In this document: positions 1 through 6,924 of the stretch, in pieces
Layout: every line of letters starts with the position of its first letter
Position numbering within the stretch: position 1 is the stretch's first letter
Notes under the pieces: model-generated
Seen by the model: only the letters and a program-made list of their open reading frames with translations
Databases searched by the model: none
Told to the model about the DNA's origin: nothing
Source of the DNA: an uncultured Sutterella sp.
GTDB taxonomy: Bacteria; Pseudomonadota; Gammaproteobacteria; Burkholderiales; Burkholderiaceae_F
Assembly: GCA_905213905.1 (NCBI GenBank)
Contig: CAJMKD010000039.1
Location: 1 to 19,990, forward strand
Length of the DNA: 19,990 bases
Direction of reading: 5' to 3'
Program-made: the position numbers and the translations under genes

Positions 1-81
1 GATGCAGCCGACTTTGGAAAAAGCCGCGCGAACTCTGGTGAAGTGCGGAAAGAAATCCGAAAACACCTCGAGCAATTATGA
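1..81 (+). CDS. 3' end of an upstream gene (partial, frame uncertain)
   Basis: One frame is open from the window edge and ends at a TGA (79-81) that overlaps the ATG of the MFS gene as ATGA, a typical translational-coupling arrangement. The last residues (EVRKEIRKHLEQL) look like a charged C-terminal helix. A second frame is also open, ends at a TAA at 83-85, and has slightly higher GC at third positions, so the frame is not settled. No family can be recognised from about 26 residues. If the first frame is right, the MFS gene is the distal gene of an operon that begins outside the window. Confidence 0.35.
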   Translation, partial: DAADFGKSRANSGEVRKEIRKHLEQL

Positions 82-1373
82 GTAACTTTTTCGGAACAGA
101 AGATAGAAATTCAGAGACTTCAAATGAAGTGAAGGCAAAGAAGATGGAGAGCGCTGCGCTTCGGCGGGCTGGCTTCGTCTTTACGGGCGTCTTTCTTCTC
201 GCGACGCTCATGATGCGCGGCCCTGTAACGGCAGTCGGCCCCGTCGCTGAATTGATCCGAGAGGCTTTCGGCGCCTCCTATTCGGACTATGGGCTCCTGA
301 CGGCGATTCCGATCGGCGCTTTCGGGCTTTTTTCCTTTTTTTCGCCCAATCTCGCCCGTCGGTTCGGGCTGCGCCGCGCCGTTCTCTGCGCGCTCGGCAT
401 TCTCGCGGCCGGCGCCATGCTTCGCGCGTTCGCGTCCCTCTCCCTCAGCTGGTCCCTCATGCTGGCGGCAACGGTGCTTGTGGGCGCCGGTATCGCATTT
501 CTGAATGTGTATATGACGGTCGTCGTCAAGACGACCTGGCCCGATCGCATCGGCGCGATGATGGGGCTCTATACAGGAGTTATCGGACTTTCGGGCGCAA
601 TCGGCGGCCTCACGGCTGCGCCGCTGGCCCGGCTTGCGGGCGGCGTCTCAGGGACGACGAGCTTCTGGGGTGCGGCCGGGGTGGCCGCTTTCCTGCTTTG
701 GGCGGCTTTCTCCCGCGTGGGCGACGTGCTGCGCGCGAATGCTTCAAGCGAGCGCCGCACCGGCGCCGCAGGGGGCGCAGCCCGGGAGTCGATTCTTTCG
801 CTCGCTGTGAAGCCCATGGCTTGGGCGCTCACGGGCGTCATGGGGCTGCAGTCGCTTCTGATCTATACGGTGAGCGCCTGGATGCCGCCCTATTGGGCTT
901 CGCTCGGCATGTCGGCCGAGACAACGGGCGTCTGGCTTTTCATTTTCCTTGTGAGCGGTCTACCCGCATCGGTCTTTACGGCGCGCTTCATGCAGGCTGT
1001 CGGCAGCGACGCCCGCGCTGTCGCACTTCTCTCGCTCGCCTATCTCCTGGGGCTTGCGGGCTGGATCTGGGGCGCGGAGCACGCCTGGGCGATGCTGCCG
1101 GGGAGCATTTTTGCGGGCGCGGCGCAGGGGTCGATGCTCTCGGTTGCGTTTCTCCTCATGTCGAAGAAGTCTTCGAGCGACGGGCAGATGCTCGGCATCT
1201 CGAGCCTTGCGCAGGGCGTGGGCTACCTCGGCGCTGGGTTCGGCCCCGTTATTTTCGGCGCGCTCTTTGAAGGCCTCGGCAGCTGGATGCCCGCTTTCGG
1301 CTTCGTGGCCGCCGCCATCGTTCTCTGGGGCGTCTCCGGGCTCCTGGCAAGCCTGAGGCCCGCCATTGACTGA
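78..1373 (+). CDS. MFS transporter, CynX/NimT-like
   Basis: A 431-residue, strongly hydrophobic protein with about 12 predicted membrane helices in two halves joined by a charged loop near residues 215-240 (RANASSERRTG). After the first helix the sequence reads MRGPVTAVGPVAELIREAFG, then a GLLTAIPIGAFG segment and an ARRFG loop. This layout is typical of the cyanate/2-nitroimidazole (CynX/NimT) branch of the major facilitator superfamily, inner-membrane proteins that usually export small anions or drugs. The substrate cannot be told from sequence. The ATG at 78 is preferred because it overlaps an upstream stop codon as ATGA. An internal ATG at 144 (409 residues), preceded by AGTGAAGG, is a real alternative that would drop a charged N-terminal extension. 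The gene is closed by a terminator 24 bases after its stop. Confidence 0.85.
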   Translation: MSNFFGTEDRNSETSNEVKAKKMESAALRRAGFVFTGVFLLATLMMRGPVTAVGPVAELIREAFGASYSDYGLLTAIPIGAFGLFSFFSPNLARRFGLRRAVLCALGILAAGAMLRAFASLSLSWSLMLAATVLVGAGIAFLNVYMTVVVKTTWPDRIGAMMGLYTGVIGLSGAIGGLTAAPLARLAGGVSGTTSFWGAAGVAAFLLWAAFSRVGDVLRANASSERRTGAAGGAARESILSLAVKPMAWALTGVMGLQSLLIYTVSAWMPPYWASLGMSAETTGVWLFIFLVSGLPASVFTARFMQAVGSDARAVALLSLAYLLGLAGWIWGAEHAWAMLPGSIFAGAAQGSMLSVAFLLMSKKSSSDGQMLGISSLAQGVGYLGAGFGPVIFGALFEGLGSWMPAFGFVAAAIVLWGVSGLLASLRPAID

Positions 1374-1396
1374 TGGGCGCAGATGCGCGGAATTAA

Positions 1397-1433
1397 AGAG
1401 GCGTCTGAGTTCTGACCAGACGTCTCTTTTTCT
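1397..1433 (+). terminator. Rho-independent terminator of the MFS gene
   Basis: An 11-bp stem (AGAGGCGTCTG at 1397-1407 with CAGACGTCTCT at 1417-1427, one G-U pair) with a 9-nt loop, followed by a T-rich tract to 1433. Confidence 0.9.
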
Positions 1434-1579
1434 AATGTAAACCCAATAGGACGTTCTGCTTAGCGGCTTTGTTCAAAGACGCAAAAACGATCTATTTTCT
1501 CTGCAGAAAAATTTGTTCTGAAATAGAAAAACCATAAAAATCAAAGTTAAGTGACTGCAAAGTTATCCTTTTTGCTTAA

Positions 1580-1608
1580 TTGTCCAAAAGGCATTCCTGA
1601 GATAAATT
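1580..1608 (+). promoter_or_regulatory. Candidate sigma70 promoter of cstA
   Basis: TTGTCC (1580-1585), a 17-bp spacer, then TAAATT (1603-1608), each 4/6 to consensus. The predicted transcript would start near 1615, just before the hairpin pair at 1618-1667. Chance matches are likely in AT-rich DNA. Confidence 0.3.
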
Positions 1609-1617
1609 GCATTCTGA

Positions 1618-1667
1618 CGCACGCCGCTCGGCGTTTTTTCCCGCGCTCTTTTGCGGTGCGGCGTGTG
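1618..1667 (+). promoter_or_regulatory. Possible attenuator in the cstA leader
   Basis: A short hairpin, ACGCC (1621-1625) with GGCGT (1630-1634), is followed directly by a run of T to 1639, like a small intrinsic terminator. The same left arm can instead pair over a longer stretch, CACGCCGC (1620-1627) with GCGGCGTG (1658-1665), extendable by a G-U and a C-G pair. The two folds exclude each other, as in terminator/antiterminator switches. The 5-bp terminator stem is weak, so this is a suggestion only. Confidence 0.35.
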
Positions 1668-1725
1668 ATGACAGAAAAACGCACATACCTCAAACAATCT
1701 CGGACCTTTTTTAGGACTTTTTCAA

Positions 1726-3408
1726 ATGAACGGATTGACAGTCATGTTGATCACCCTCGTCGCTCTGGCGTGCGGCTACTTCGGGTATGCCCGCTGGCTC
1801 GAGAAGACGTGGGGCGTCGACCCCAACAAGCCGACGCCTGCGGTGGAGCATCAGGGCGGCGACTACGCGCCCGCTTCCAAGTGGACGGTGTTTGCGCACC
1901 AGTTCACTTCGATTACAGGCGCGGGCCCTGTGACGGGCCCGAGTATCGCTGCGATGTTCGGCTGGCTCCCGGCGCTCCTTTGGATGCTCGTGGGCGGCGT
2001 CTTCTTCGGCGCGGTGCAGGACTTCACTGCGCTATACGCCTCTGTGAAGAGCGGCGGCCGCTCGATCGGCATGATCATTGAAGACTACGTGGGCCGCACG
2101 GGCCGGCAGCTCTTCCTGCTCTTCTGCTGGCTCTTCACGCTTCTCGTGATCGCCGCTTTCTGCGACATGGTTGCCAACACCTTCAACGGCTTCACGAAGG
2201 AAGGCGCTCAAATCATGCCGAATGCCGCCGCTGCGTCGATCTCGATGATCTACATGGTGGGCGCTGTGCTTTTCGGGCTCTTCCTGAAGTACGTCAAGCC
2301 GTCGGCCGGCCTGCAGTTTGTCGTGGGCGTCGTTCTCATGGTCGTGATGGTTGCGCTCGGCATTGCATTCCCGCTCTATGCCGACGCCGTCACGTGGCGC
2401 TACGTCGTCTTTGCGTATCTCTTTGCAGCTGCGGTGATGCCGATGTGGGCGCTCAAGCAGCCGCGCGACTACCTCTCGATGTTCCTGCTGATCGGCATGA
2501 TCGTTTGCGGCGTGCTCGGCGTCTTCGTGAAGAATCCGACGCTCAACATGCCGGCTGTGACGGGCTTCACGGTCAACAACATGGACCTCTTCCCGATTCT
2601 CTTCGTGACGATTGCCTGCGGCGCCGTTTCGGGCTTCCACTCGCTCGTGAGCTCGGGCACCTCCTCGAAGATGGTTTCGAACGAAAAGGACATGCGCCTT
2701 GTGGGCTACGGCTCGATGTGCGTTGAAGTGGTCCTCGGCGTCGTCGCGCTCGTTGTCGTCTGCGCGGGCGCCACGAACGGCGTCCTCCCGAAGGGCACGC
2801 CCTTCCAGCTCTTCTCGGGCTCGGTGGCGGGCTTCCTCACCGAACTCTTCGGCGTGCCGGCCGACATTTCCGCCTGCATCCTGACGATGTGCGTCTCGGC
2901 GCTTGCGCTCACTTCGGTTGACGCTGTTGCCCGCATCGGCCGCATGTCGCTGCAGGAGCTCTTCACGCCCGATCCCGGCCAGGAAAAGACGGCCGTGCAG
3001 AAGCTCTTCACGAACACGGTTTTCTCGACCGTTCTCACGCTTCTTCTCGGCTACGCCATCTGCATGGCCGGCTACATGTCGGTCTGGCCGCTCTTCGGCT
3101 CCGCCAACCAGCTCCTCTCGGCGCTTGTTCTGACGGGTCTTGCTGTGTTCCTCAAGGCGACCGGCCGCAAGGGCTGGATGCTCTACGCGCCGATGACGAT
3201 CATGTTCTGCGTGACGATGACCGCGCTCGTTGAAGCCATCATCGGCATTATCGGCACGATTGCCGACGGCACGTTCGTCTTCATGGTGGGCGGCCTGCAG
3301 CTCATCATTGCGGTGGCGCTCATCATCCTCGCGCTGCTTGTCGTGTATCACTGCGTGCTCAAGCTCCGTGAGCCTGATCCCGCGCCTGCACGCACCAAGA
3401 CGGCGTAA
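1726..3408 (+). CDS. cstA: CstA-family carbon starvation protein / pyruvate-type transporter
   Basis: A 560-residue polytopic inner-membrane protein. The N-terminus (MNGLTVMLITLVALACGYFG), the VDPNKPTPA segment (31-39), HQFTSITGAGPVTGP (58-72) and GAVQDF (95-100) are hallmarks of the CstA family. Characterised E. coli members (CstA, BtsT) are proton-coupled pyruvate transporters, and CstA is also linked to peptide use during carbon starvation. It is shorter than the roughly 700-residue E. coli proteins but matches the compact form found in many bacteria. The ATG at 1726 has AGGA 9 nt upstream. No YbdD-like small protein follows, although one often accompanies CstA. An intrinsic terminator at 3472-3511 closes the unit. 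The family is secure; pyruvate as substrate is inferred from homology. Confidence 0.93.
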   Translation: MNGLTVMLITLVALACGYFGYARWLEKTWGVDPNKPTPAVEHQGGDYAPASKWTVFAHQFTSITGAGPVTGPSIAAMFGWLPALLWMLVGGVFFGAVQDFTALYASVKSGGRSIGMIIEDYVGRTGRQLFLLFCWLFTLLVIAAFCDMVANTFNGFTKEGAQIMPNAAAASISMIYMVGAVLFGLFLKYVKPSAGLQFVVGVVLMVVMVALGIAFPLYADAVTWRYVVFAYLFAAAVMPMWALKQPRDYLSMFLLIGMIVCGVLGVFVKNPTLNMPAVTGFTVNNMDLFPILFVTIACGAVSGFHSLVSSGTSSKMVSNEKDMRLVGYGSMCVEVVLGVVALVVVCAGATNGVLPKGTPFQLFSGSVAGFLTELFGVPADISACILTMCVSALALTSVDAVARIGRMSLQELFTPDPGQEKTAVQKLFTNTVFSTVLTLLLGYAICMAGYMSVWPLFGSANQLLSALVLTGLAVFLKATGRKGWMLYAPMTIMFCVTMTALVEAIIGIIGTIADGTFVFMVGGLQLIIAVALIILALLVVYHCVLKLREPDPAPARTKTA

Positions 3409-3471
3409 GGACGGCTGAAAACGCAGCATCTCTTCGGGGCCGGCGCTCTTCCGGACCGAAGATGAAATCAA

Positions 3472-3511
3472 GCCCGGCGTCTTCCCTTCGGTTGGAGGCG
3501 CCGGGCCTTTT
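3472..3511 (+). terminator. Rho-independent terminator of cstA
   Basis: A perfect 8-bp GC stem (GCCCGGCG at 3472-3479 with CGCCGGGC at 3499-3506) with a 19-nt loop, followed by a short T tract (3508-3511). Confidence 0.8.
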
Positions 3512-3631
3512 CTGTGCGGACAGCCGGTCCGCTTCGAGAAAGTCCGAATGCGATCAGAGCCGCAGAACCTCGGCGGAAACGGCTATGATGCGCGCTTCCA
3601 TTGAATGCATTCACCTCAAGCTGGCGAAACG

Positions 3632-4075
3632 ATGCAGTTTATTCTTCAGACGCTTCTCACTGCTTTTCCCTTCATCCTGCCCATTCTCATTCTTCTCATT
3701 GCGAAGAAGGTGGGCTTTCGCTACAAGGCGCAGCGGCCCTTCTTCCGCGCGGCTTTCGTGTTCTACGGCCTTGCGCTCGCCGCTTTTGCGCTGCACGCCT
3801 ATTCGTCGGGGGGCGGCGCTGCTGAATTCTTCCGCGCCTACTATGGTTCGCCCGTCGAAAAGACGATGCTTTGCTACGGGGGCTTTCTCGGCCAGGGACT
3901 CGCGGTGGTGATGCTCCTATTCGTCGTCAACTGGAGCACCGTGACGCTTTTCTTCATGAAGCCCGAGAAGTCGAAGACGCCAGAGCCGGCCGCAAAAGAG
4001 GGCGAAGCAGATGACGCTCAGAAGGCAGCGCCTTCTTCCGACGCCGATCGCCAGGCGGGCGGCAGCGGTCAATAA
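3632..4075 (+). CDS. Small inner-membrane protein of unknown function
   Basis: I do not recognise this gene. From the ATG at 3632 it encodes 147 residues with three likely membrane helices (about 3-24, 39-58 and 83-107) and a charged, Ala/Glu/Lys/Asp-rich C-terminal tail of about 38 residues that is probably disordered. An in-frame ATG at 3605 would add nine polar residues. The internal start is preferred because it begins directly with a hydrophobic helix, and because a TATGAT -10-like element at 3584-3589 would leave almost no leader for the upstream start. Neither start has a clear Shine-Dalgarno sequence. It is flanked by terminators on both sides, so it is probably monocistronic and not part of the cstA transcript. 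Confidence 0.7.
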   Translation: MQFILQTLLTAFPFILPILILLIAKKVGFRYKAQRPFFRAAFVFYGLALAAFALHAYSSGGGAAEFFRAYYGSPVEKTMLCYGGFLGQGLAVVMLLFVVNWSTVTLFFMKPEKSKTPEPAAKEGEADDAQKAAPSSDADRQAGGSGQ

Positions 4076-4089
4076 AGCACAGGCGCACA

Positions 4090-4130
4090 AGCGGCCGCGA
4101 GCTTTGCGCTTCGTTCGGCCGCTCTTTTTT
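4090..4130 (+). terminator. Rho-independent terminator of the small membrane protein gene
   Basis: A perfect 8-bp stem (AGCGGCCG at 4090-4097 with CGGCCGCT at 4116-4123) followed by TTTTTT at 4125-4130, beginning 15 bases after the stop codon. Confidence 0.9.
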
Positions 4131-4170
4131 CCTCTGTTCCTCTGCGTAGAAAATCCGATAGAAAACGCAG

Positions 4171-4365
4171 TCAACAGAGAGGTGCTGGCAACAAAAAAGG
4201 GCGCGAATAATTGTTCGCACCCTGGCATTTGTGGTCGGCGGCTTCCCGAAGCCTGCCTTTAAGCTCGACAACCGCATTCTTGCAACCGATGCAGATGCCG
4301 CATGGCCTCCCATCAGCGACTTGTTCCGGCAGCTCTCGGAAACGAAAGCACCACCTGAACCACAA
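4171..4365 (-). CDS. Possible small Cys-rich protein (doubtful)
   Basis: A leftward open frame of 64 codons starting with TTG, read after two in-frame stops. Its middle looks protein-like (GRPCGICIGC, then an amphipathic KNAVVELKGRLREAADHKC segment) with a CxxCxxC arrangement and moderate GC preference at third positions. It lies downstream of the FeoC-like gene on the same strand, so a small metal-related partner or a decayed remnant is conceivable. Against it, the N-terminus is odd (Trp/Arg/Phe-rich), there is no ribosome site, and its last 17 or so codons run through the intrinsic terminator at 4193-4222. Confidence 0.2.
   Translation of the reverse strand: MWFRWCFRFRELPEQVADGRPCGICIGCKNAVVELKGRLREAADHKCQGANNYSRPFLLPAPLC
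4193..4222 (-). terminator. Leftward rho-independent terminator
   Basis: On the minus strand, GGGTGCGAA pairs with TTCGCGCCC (one G-U) around a 6-nt loop and is followed by TTTTTT (plus-strand A run 4193-4198). It ends the leftward transcript that carries the FeoC-like gene, leaving roughly 250 nt of 3' sequence. Confidence 0.85.
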
Positions 4366-4379
4366 CGCTGTCTATTATG

Positions 4380-4434
4380 ACAGGTTTTGAATTTTTTGCA
4401 ACCAAATCGTCGAAAAAATCAAGAATAAACCTGT
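4380..4434. repeat. Nested inverted repeat
   Basis: Outer arms ACAGGTTT (4380-4387) and AAACCTGT (4427-4434) are perfect complements. Inside lie ATTTTTT (4391-4397) and AAAAAAT (4413-4419). The right arm is followed on the plus strand by a T-rich tract (4437-4442), so it could act as a weak rightward terminator. No rightward gene precedes it, however, and its role is unclear. Confidence 0.5.
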
Positions 4435-4473
4435 AATTTTTTGTTTCTGGAACGGCGGCGCCGCCTGCGTGCA

Positions 4474-4737
4474 TCAGCTGGCGGCTTTTGCTGCGCTGCC
4501 TTTAGCGGAGTGCTGCCGGCGATAGCCGAAAACAGGACGCCCGTCCGAAGCGCAGCCGCTCGAGCAGCCCGAGCAGGTCGGCAGCAGCGGAACTTTGGCG
4601 AGGTCGCCTCGGTCAACCAGATGTGAAACCAGGCCTGCCATCAGGTTTTCCGAAACCCGAAAGTGCCAGGCCAGGTCGCGCAGCGTGATGCCAGGGCGCT
4701 CCTCCACGAGCCGTCGCACGTCAAGCATTGAAACCAT
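4474..4737 (-). CDS. FeoC-like winged-helix Fe-S regulator
   Basis: An 87-residue protein. The N-terminal 50 residues (MLDVRRLVEERPGITLRDLAWHF..SENLMAGLVSHLVDRG) form the winged-helix fold of the FeoC family. They are followed by CSGCSSGC (Cys55, Cys58, Cys62), in the wing position where FeoC proteins carry cysteines that bind an oxygen-sensitive Fe-S cluster. The Lys/Ala-rich tail after GYRRQ is unusual. FeoC normally follows feoA and feoB and tunes the ferrous-iron permease FeoB. Here neither gene is adjacent: upstream is a noncoding region and downstream is a terminator. The start is supported by GGAGA 7 nt before the ATG. It may work in trans on a distant feoAB, or as a stand-alone iron/oxygen-sensing regulator. 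Confidence 0.75.
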   Translation of the reverse strand: MVSMLDVRRLVEERPGITLRDLAWHFRVSENLMAGLVSHLVDRGDLAKVPLLPTCSGCSSGCASDGRPVFGYRRQHSAKGSAAKAAS

Positions 4738-4773
4738 GTCGTTGTCTCCGAAAAACCGTTTCTGGAAATCAGC

Positions 4774-4810
4774 ATTCTAGAACAAATAGAAACAAGAAGC
4801 ATTCTTGTTT
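4774..4810 (-). promoter_or_regulatory. Promoter and operator-like dyad of the FeoC-like gene
   Basis: On the minus strand a -10-like TAGAAT (plus 4774-4779) lies about 37 bases before the start codon. A perfect 9-bp inverted repeat, AAACAAGAA (4790-4798) with TTCTTGTTT (4802-4810), 3-bp spacer, covers the expected -35 region, where no good -35 hexamer is visible. The octamer AGCATTCT occurs at 4771, 4798 and 4831. This layout suggests a dimeric regulator binding over the -35. Confidence 0.5.
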
Positions 4811-4972
4811 ATTTCTCTGACGCCGCTGAAAGCATTCTCACCAACGGCAATTATTGGGCGGCAGCAGACGTTGCCGCGAATGAAAACATGATCGCACGCA
4901 GAAATTACTAAGACATTTGTCTGATGATGCTTGCGCAATTCGTTAAAGTTCAGGATTCATTTGCTTCAGCTT

Positions 4973-5000
4973 TTGTCAAAAGGCTGTTCGCACTTATGAT
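4973..5000 (+). promoter_or_regulatory. Candidate sigma70 promoter of the NhaC-type gene
   Basis: TTGTCA (4973-4978, 5/6), a 16-bp spacer, then TATGAT (4995-5000, 5/6). The predicted start near 5007 leaves a 5' leader of about 270 nt. Confidence 0.6.
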
Positions 5001-5238
5001 GAAGCTGTGCGCGACGAGCAGCCGGACGCTCTCGACATAACAAAGTCCGACGCCCGATCGTGCCGTTGTTTTCCAAAGAGGCATCCGAGGAGAAGCGCTC
5101 GCTCGAACGGACGCGCCCGATGCCTCGAACTACGACAATCGCCGGCCGATCAGAACGAACCCGATGCCCGCAGAAGGCAGCGGACGCTTTTGGTCGAACC
5201 GTTTTCTCAATTCCGAAGGCTTTCCCGAACCGATCTGC

Positions 5239-5259
5239 GGCCGGGGAGGCGTCTCGGCC
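5239..5259 (+). promoter_or_regulatory. Hairpin adjoining the ribosome site of the NhaC-type gene
   Basis: GGCCG pairs with CGGCC and the stem extends inward by three more pairs (two G-U), making 8 bp around a 5-nt loop. It ends 6 nt before AGGAG and so could influence translation initiation. Confidence 0.4.
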
Positions 5260-5277
5260 AAGTGAAGGAGAATCTTC

Positions 5278-6822
5278 ATGGAACCGTATGCAGCCGGATG
5301 GCTTTCCATCCTGCCGCCCATCATCGCCATTGGTCTGGCGCTCGTGACGAAGGAGGTGCTGTCCTCGCTTCTGATCGGGATTCTGAGCGGCACGCTTATT
5401 TATTCGATCGGCACCGACGCCAATTTCCTCATGGGCACGCTTCAGACGGGCTTCAAAGTGATGGCCGACAAGGTCGACTTTGAAATCCTGATCTTCACGT
5501 CGCTGCTCGGATCGCTTGTCTACGTCGTCGCCATGTCGGGCGGCACCCGCGCCTACGGCGCCTGGGCCGTTCAGCGCGTCAAGAGCCGCCGCGCCACGCT
5601 TTTCTCTGCGAGCGGCCTCGGCATCCTCATCTTCATTGACGACTACTTCAACTGCCTCTCCGTCGGCACGGTGATGCGCCCGCTCTGCGACCGCTACAAC
5701 ATTTCGCGCGCAAAGCTCGCCTACATCATCGATTCGACCGCTGCGCCCGTCTGCATCATTGCGCCTGTTTCCTCCTGGGCTGCTGCCGTGGGCTCCTCGC
5801 TCAAGGGCAATGCCGTCTTCGAATCCGACATGGCGGCGTTCATCGCGACGATTCCTTGGAATTTCTACGCGCTGCTCTCGATCATTCTCATCATCTTCAT
5901 CATCGCGACCGACTTTGACTTCGGCCCCATGCGCCGCAGCGAAGAGCGCGCGCTTGCGGGCGACATCGGCGCGAGCGAAACCTCGGGCGGCGCAGAGCCC
6001 CCCAATCCCAATCCGCGCGGCCGCGTGATCGACATGCTCGTGCCCATTACGGCCCTCATTGTTTTCGCTGTTCTTTCGCTCATGTATTCGGGCGGCTATT
6101 GGGGCGACGATCCGCAGTACCACACCTTCCAGGCTGCAATCGGCAACTCTTCGGCTTCCGCTTCGCTCGTCTGGGCTGCGTTCGGGGCCGTCTTCGTCGC
6201 TTTCATCTTCTACGTGCCGCGCCGCCTCGTCGGCTTCTCGGAATTCATGAACGGCATGGTTGAGGGCATGAAGCTCATGCTGCCGGCAAACATCATTCTC
6301 GTGCTCGCCTGGGCGCTCTCGGGCGTTTGCCGCGATCTTCTGCAGACGCCGCTCTTTGTCGAGTCGATCGTCACGAGCAGCGGCGCTGACTTCTCGCTCT
6401 TCCTTCCTGCGGTTGTCTTCATCATTGCGGCCTTCCTCGCCTTCTCGACCGGCACGGCCTGGGGCACCTTCGGCATTCTGATTCCGATCGTCGTGCCGGT
6501 TGTGCAGGGCATTGATCCGTCGCTCACCATCGTTGCGCTTTCGGCAACTCTGGCGGGCTCCGTCTTCGGCGACCACTGCTCGCCCATTTCCGACACCACG
6601 ATTCTTTCTTCTGCCGGTGCCGGCTGCAATCACATGGAGCACGTGTCGACGCAGCTCCCCTATGCGCTCGTCGTTGCAGTGTCTTCAGCCGTGGGCTACC
6701 TCGTTGCCGGCATTTCGCACGGCAACCTCTGGCTCTCCTTCGGCGTCGCGCTCTTTGTCATGGTGAGCCTCGTTTCGGTGCTGCACTTCATGAAGCACAA
6801 GCGTGCGGGGGCGCTCGCCTAA
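5278..6822 (+). CDS. NhaC-family Na+/H+ antiporter-type transporter
   Basis: A 514-residue inner-membrane protein with about 11-12 predicted helices. Family features include FIDDYFNCLSVG (119-130), DSTAAPVCIIAPVSSW (152-167) and GDHCSPISDTT (431-441), the conserved signatures of the NhaC superfamily. Members exchange Na+ for H+ or move organic acids or amino acids with Na+ or H+, so the exact substrate is open. A cytoplasmic loop (about 219-245) is charged and Pro/Asn-rich. The start is fixed by AGGAG 7 nt before the ATG. The gene has its own promoter with a long structured leader and a strong terminator, so it is probably transcribed alone. Confidence 0.88.
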   Translation: MEPYAAGWLSILPPIIAIGLALVTKEVLSSLLIGILSGTLIYSIGTDANFLMGTLQTGFKVMADKVDFEILIFTSLLGSLVYVVAMSGGTRAYGAWAVQRVKSRRATLFSASGLGILIFIDDYFNCLSVGTVMRPLCDRYNISRAKLAYIIDSTAAPVCIIAPVSSWAAAVGSSLKGNAVFESDMAAFIATIPWNFYALLSIILIIFIIATDFDFGPMRRSEERALAGDIGASETSGGAEPPNPNPRGRVIDMLVPITALIVFAVLSLMYSGGYWGDDPQYHTFQAAIGNSSASASLVWAAFGAVFVAFIFYVPRRLVGFSEFMNGMVEGMKLMLPANIILVLAWALSGVCRDLLQTPLFVESIVTSSGADFSLFLPAVVFIIAAFLAFSTGTAWGTFGILIPIVVPVVQGIDPSLTIVALSATLAGSVFGDHCSPISDTTILSSAGAGCNHMEHVSTQLPYALVVAVSSAVGYLVAGISHGNLWLSFGVALFVMVSLVSVLHFMKHKRAGALA

Positions 6823-6859
6823 AGGGCCCGCAGCCATTTCGCTTTAAAGCAGGCAAAAC

Positions 6860-6897
6860 AAGCCGCAGCGCTTCCCGAGTGAATCGCTGCGGCTTTT
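6860..6897. terminator. Bidirectional terminator between the NhaC-type gene and lysR
   Basis: A perfect 10-bp stem (AGCCGCAGCG at 6861-6870 with CGCTGCGGCT at 6885-6894), with TTTT after it on the plus strand and a TTGTTTTG tract after it on the minus strand. It suits both converging genes. Confidence 0.9.
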
Positions 6898-6924
6898 GCT
6901 TGAGGACTGCGTTTTTTTTCGTCT

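Larger units (their letters stand above)
1434..1725 (+). other. AT-rich intergenic region and leader of cstA
   Basis: About 290 bases without a convincing gene, markedly more AT-rich than the flanking genes. It holds a weak sigma70-like promoter (1580-1608), two mutually exclusive hairpins (1618-1667) and an AGGA ribosome site at 1713-1716, 9 nt before the cstA ATG. An open frame starting at 1551 runs into cstA out of frame. Its early part is typical of noncoding AT-rich sequence and the rest is a shadow of cstA. Confidence 0.7.
4131..4473. other. Intergenic region between convergent units
   Basis: About 340 bases between the rightward terminator at 4090-4130 and the end of the leftward FeoC-like gene. 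It holds a leftward terminator (4193-4222), a possible Cys-rich leftward open frame (4171-4365) and a nested inverted repeat (4380-4434). Base composition is uneven, with an AT-rich block at 4378-4445. No other gene is supported. Confidence 0.7.
4811..5277 (+). other. Intergenic region and long leader of the NhaC-type gene
   Basis: About 470 bases with no supported gene. It holds small palindromes (AGACA-TT-TGTCT at 4911-4922, TTGCGCAA at 4931-4938), a promoter at 4973-5000, and a GC-rich leader of about 270 nt. The leader has an 8-bp inverted repeat, GAGGCATC (5078-5085) with GATGCCTC (5119-5126), and a strong hairpin at 5239-5259 directly before the ribosome site AGGAG (5266-5270). No known riboswitch consensus was recognised by eye. 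Confidence 0.6.

Noticed and set aside
1551..2081. Rightward open frame of 176 codons overlapping the start of cstA
   Set aside because: Its first part is AT-rich leader sequence without a ribosome site and the rest is the wrong frame of cstA, with Arg-rich shadow composition.
2032..3471. Leftward 479-codon frame opposite cstA
   Set aside because: Rich in Arg, Glu, His and Asp with no domain, a typical antisense shadow of a GC-rich gene. The same holds for the long leftward frames at 4966-6642, 7875-9923, 13531-16782 and 17290-19755.
4380..4434. Inverted repeat as the ends of a small transposable element
   Set aside because: The repeats are only 55 bp apart end to end, enclose no gene and show no flanking target duplication.
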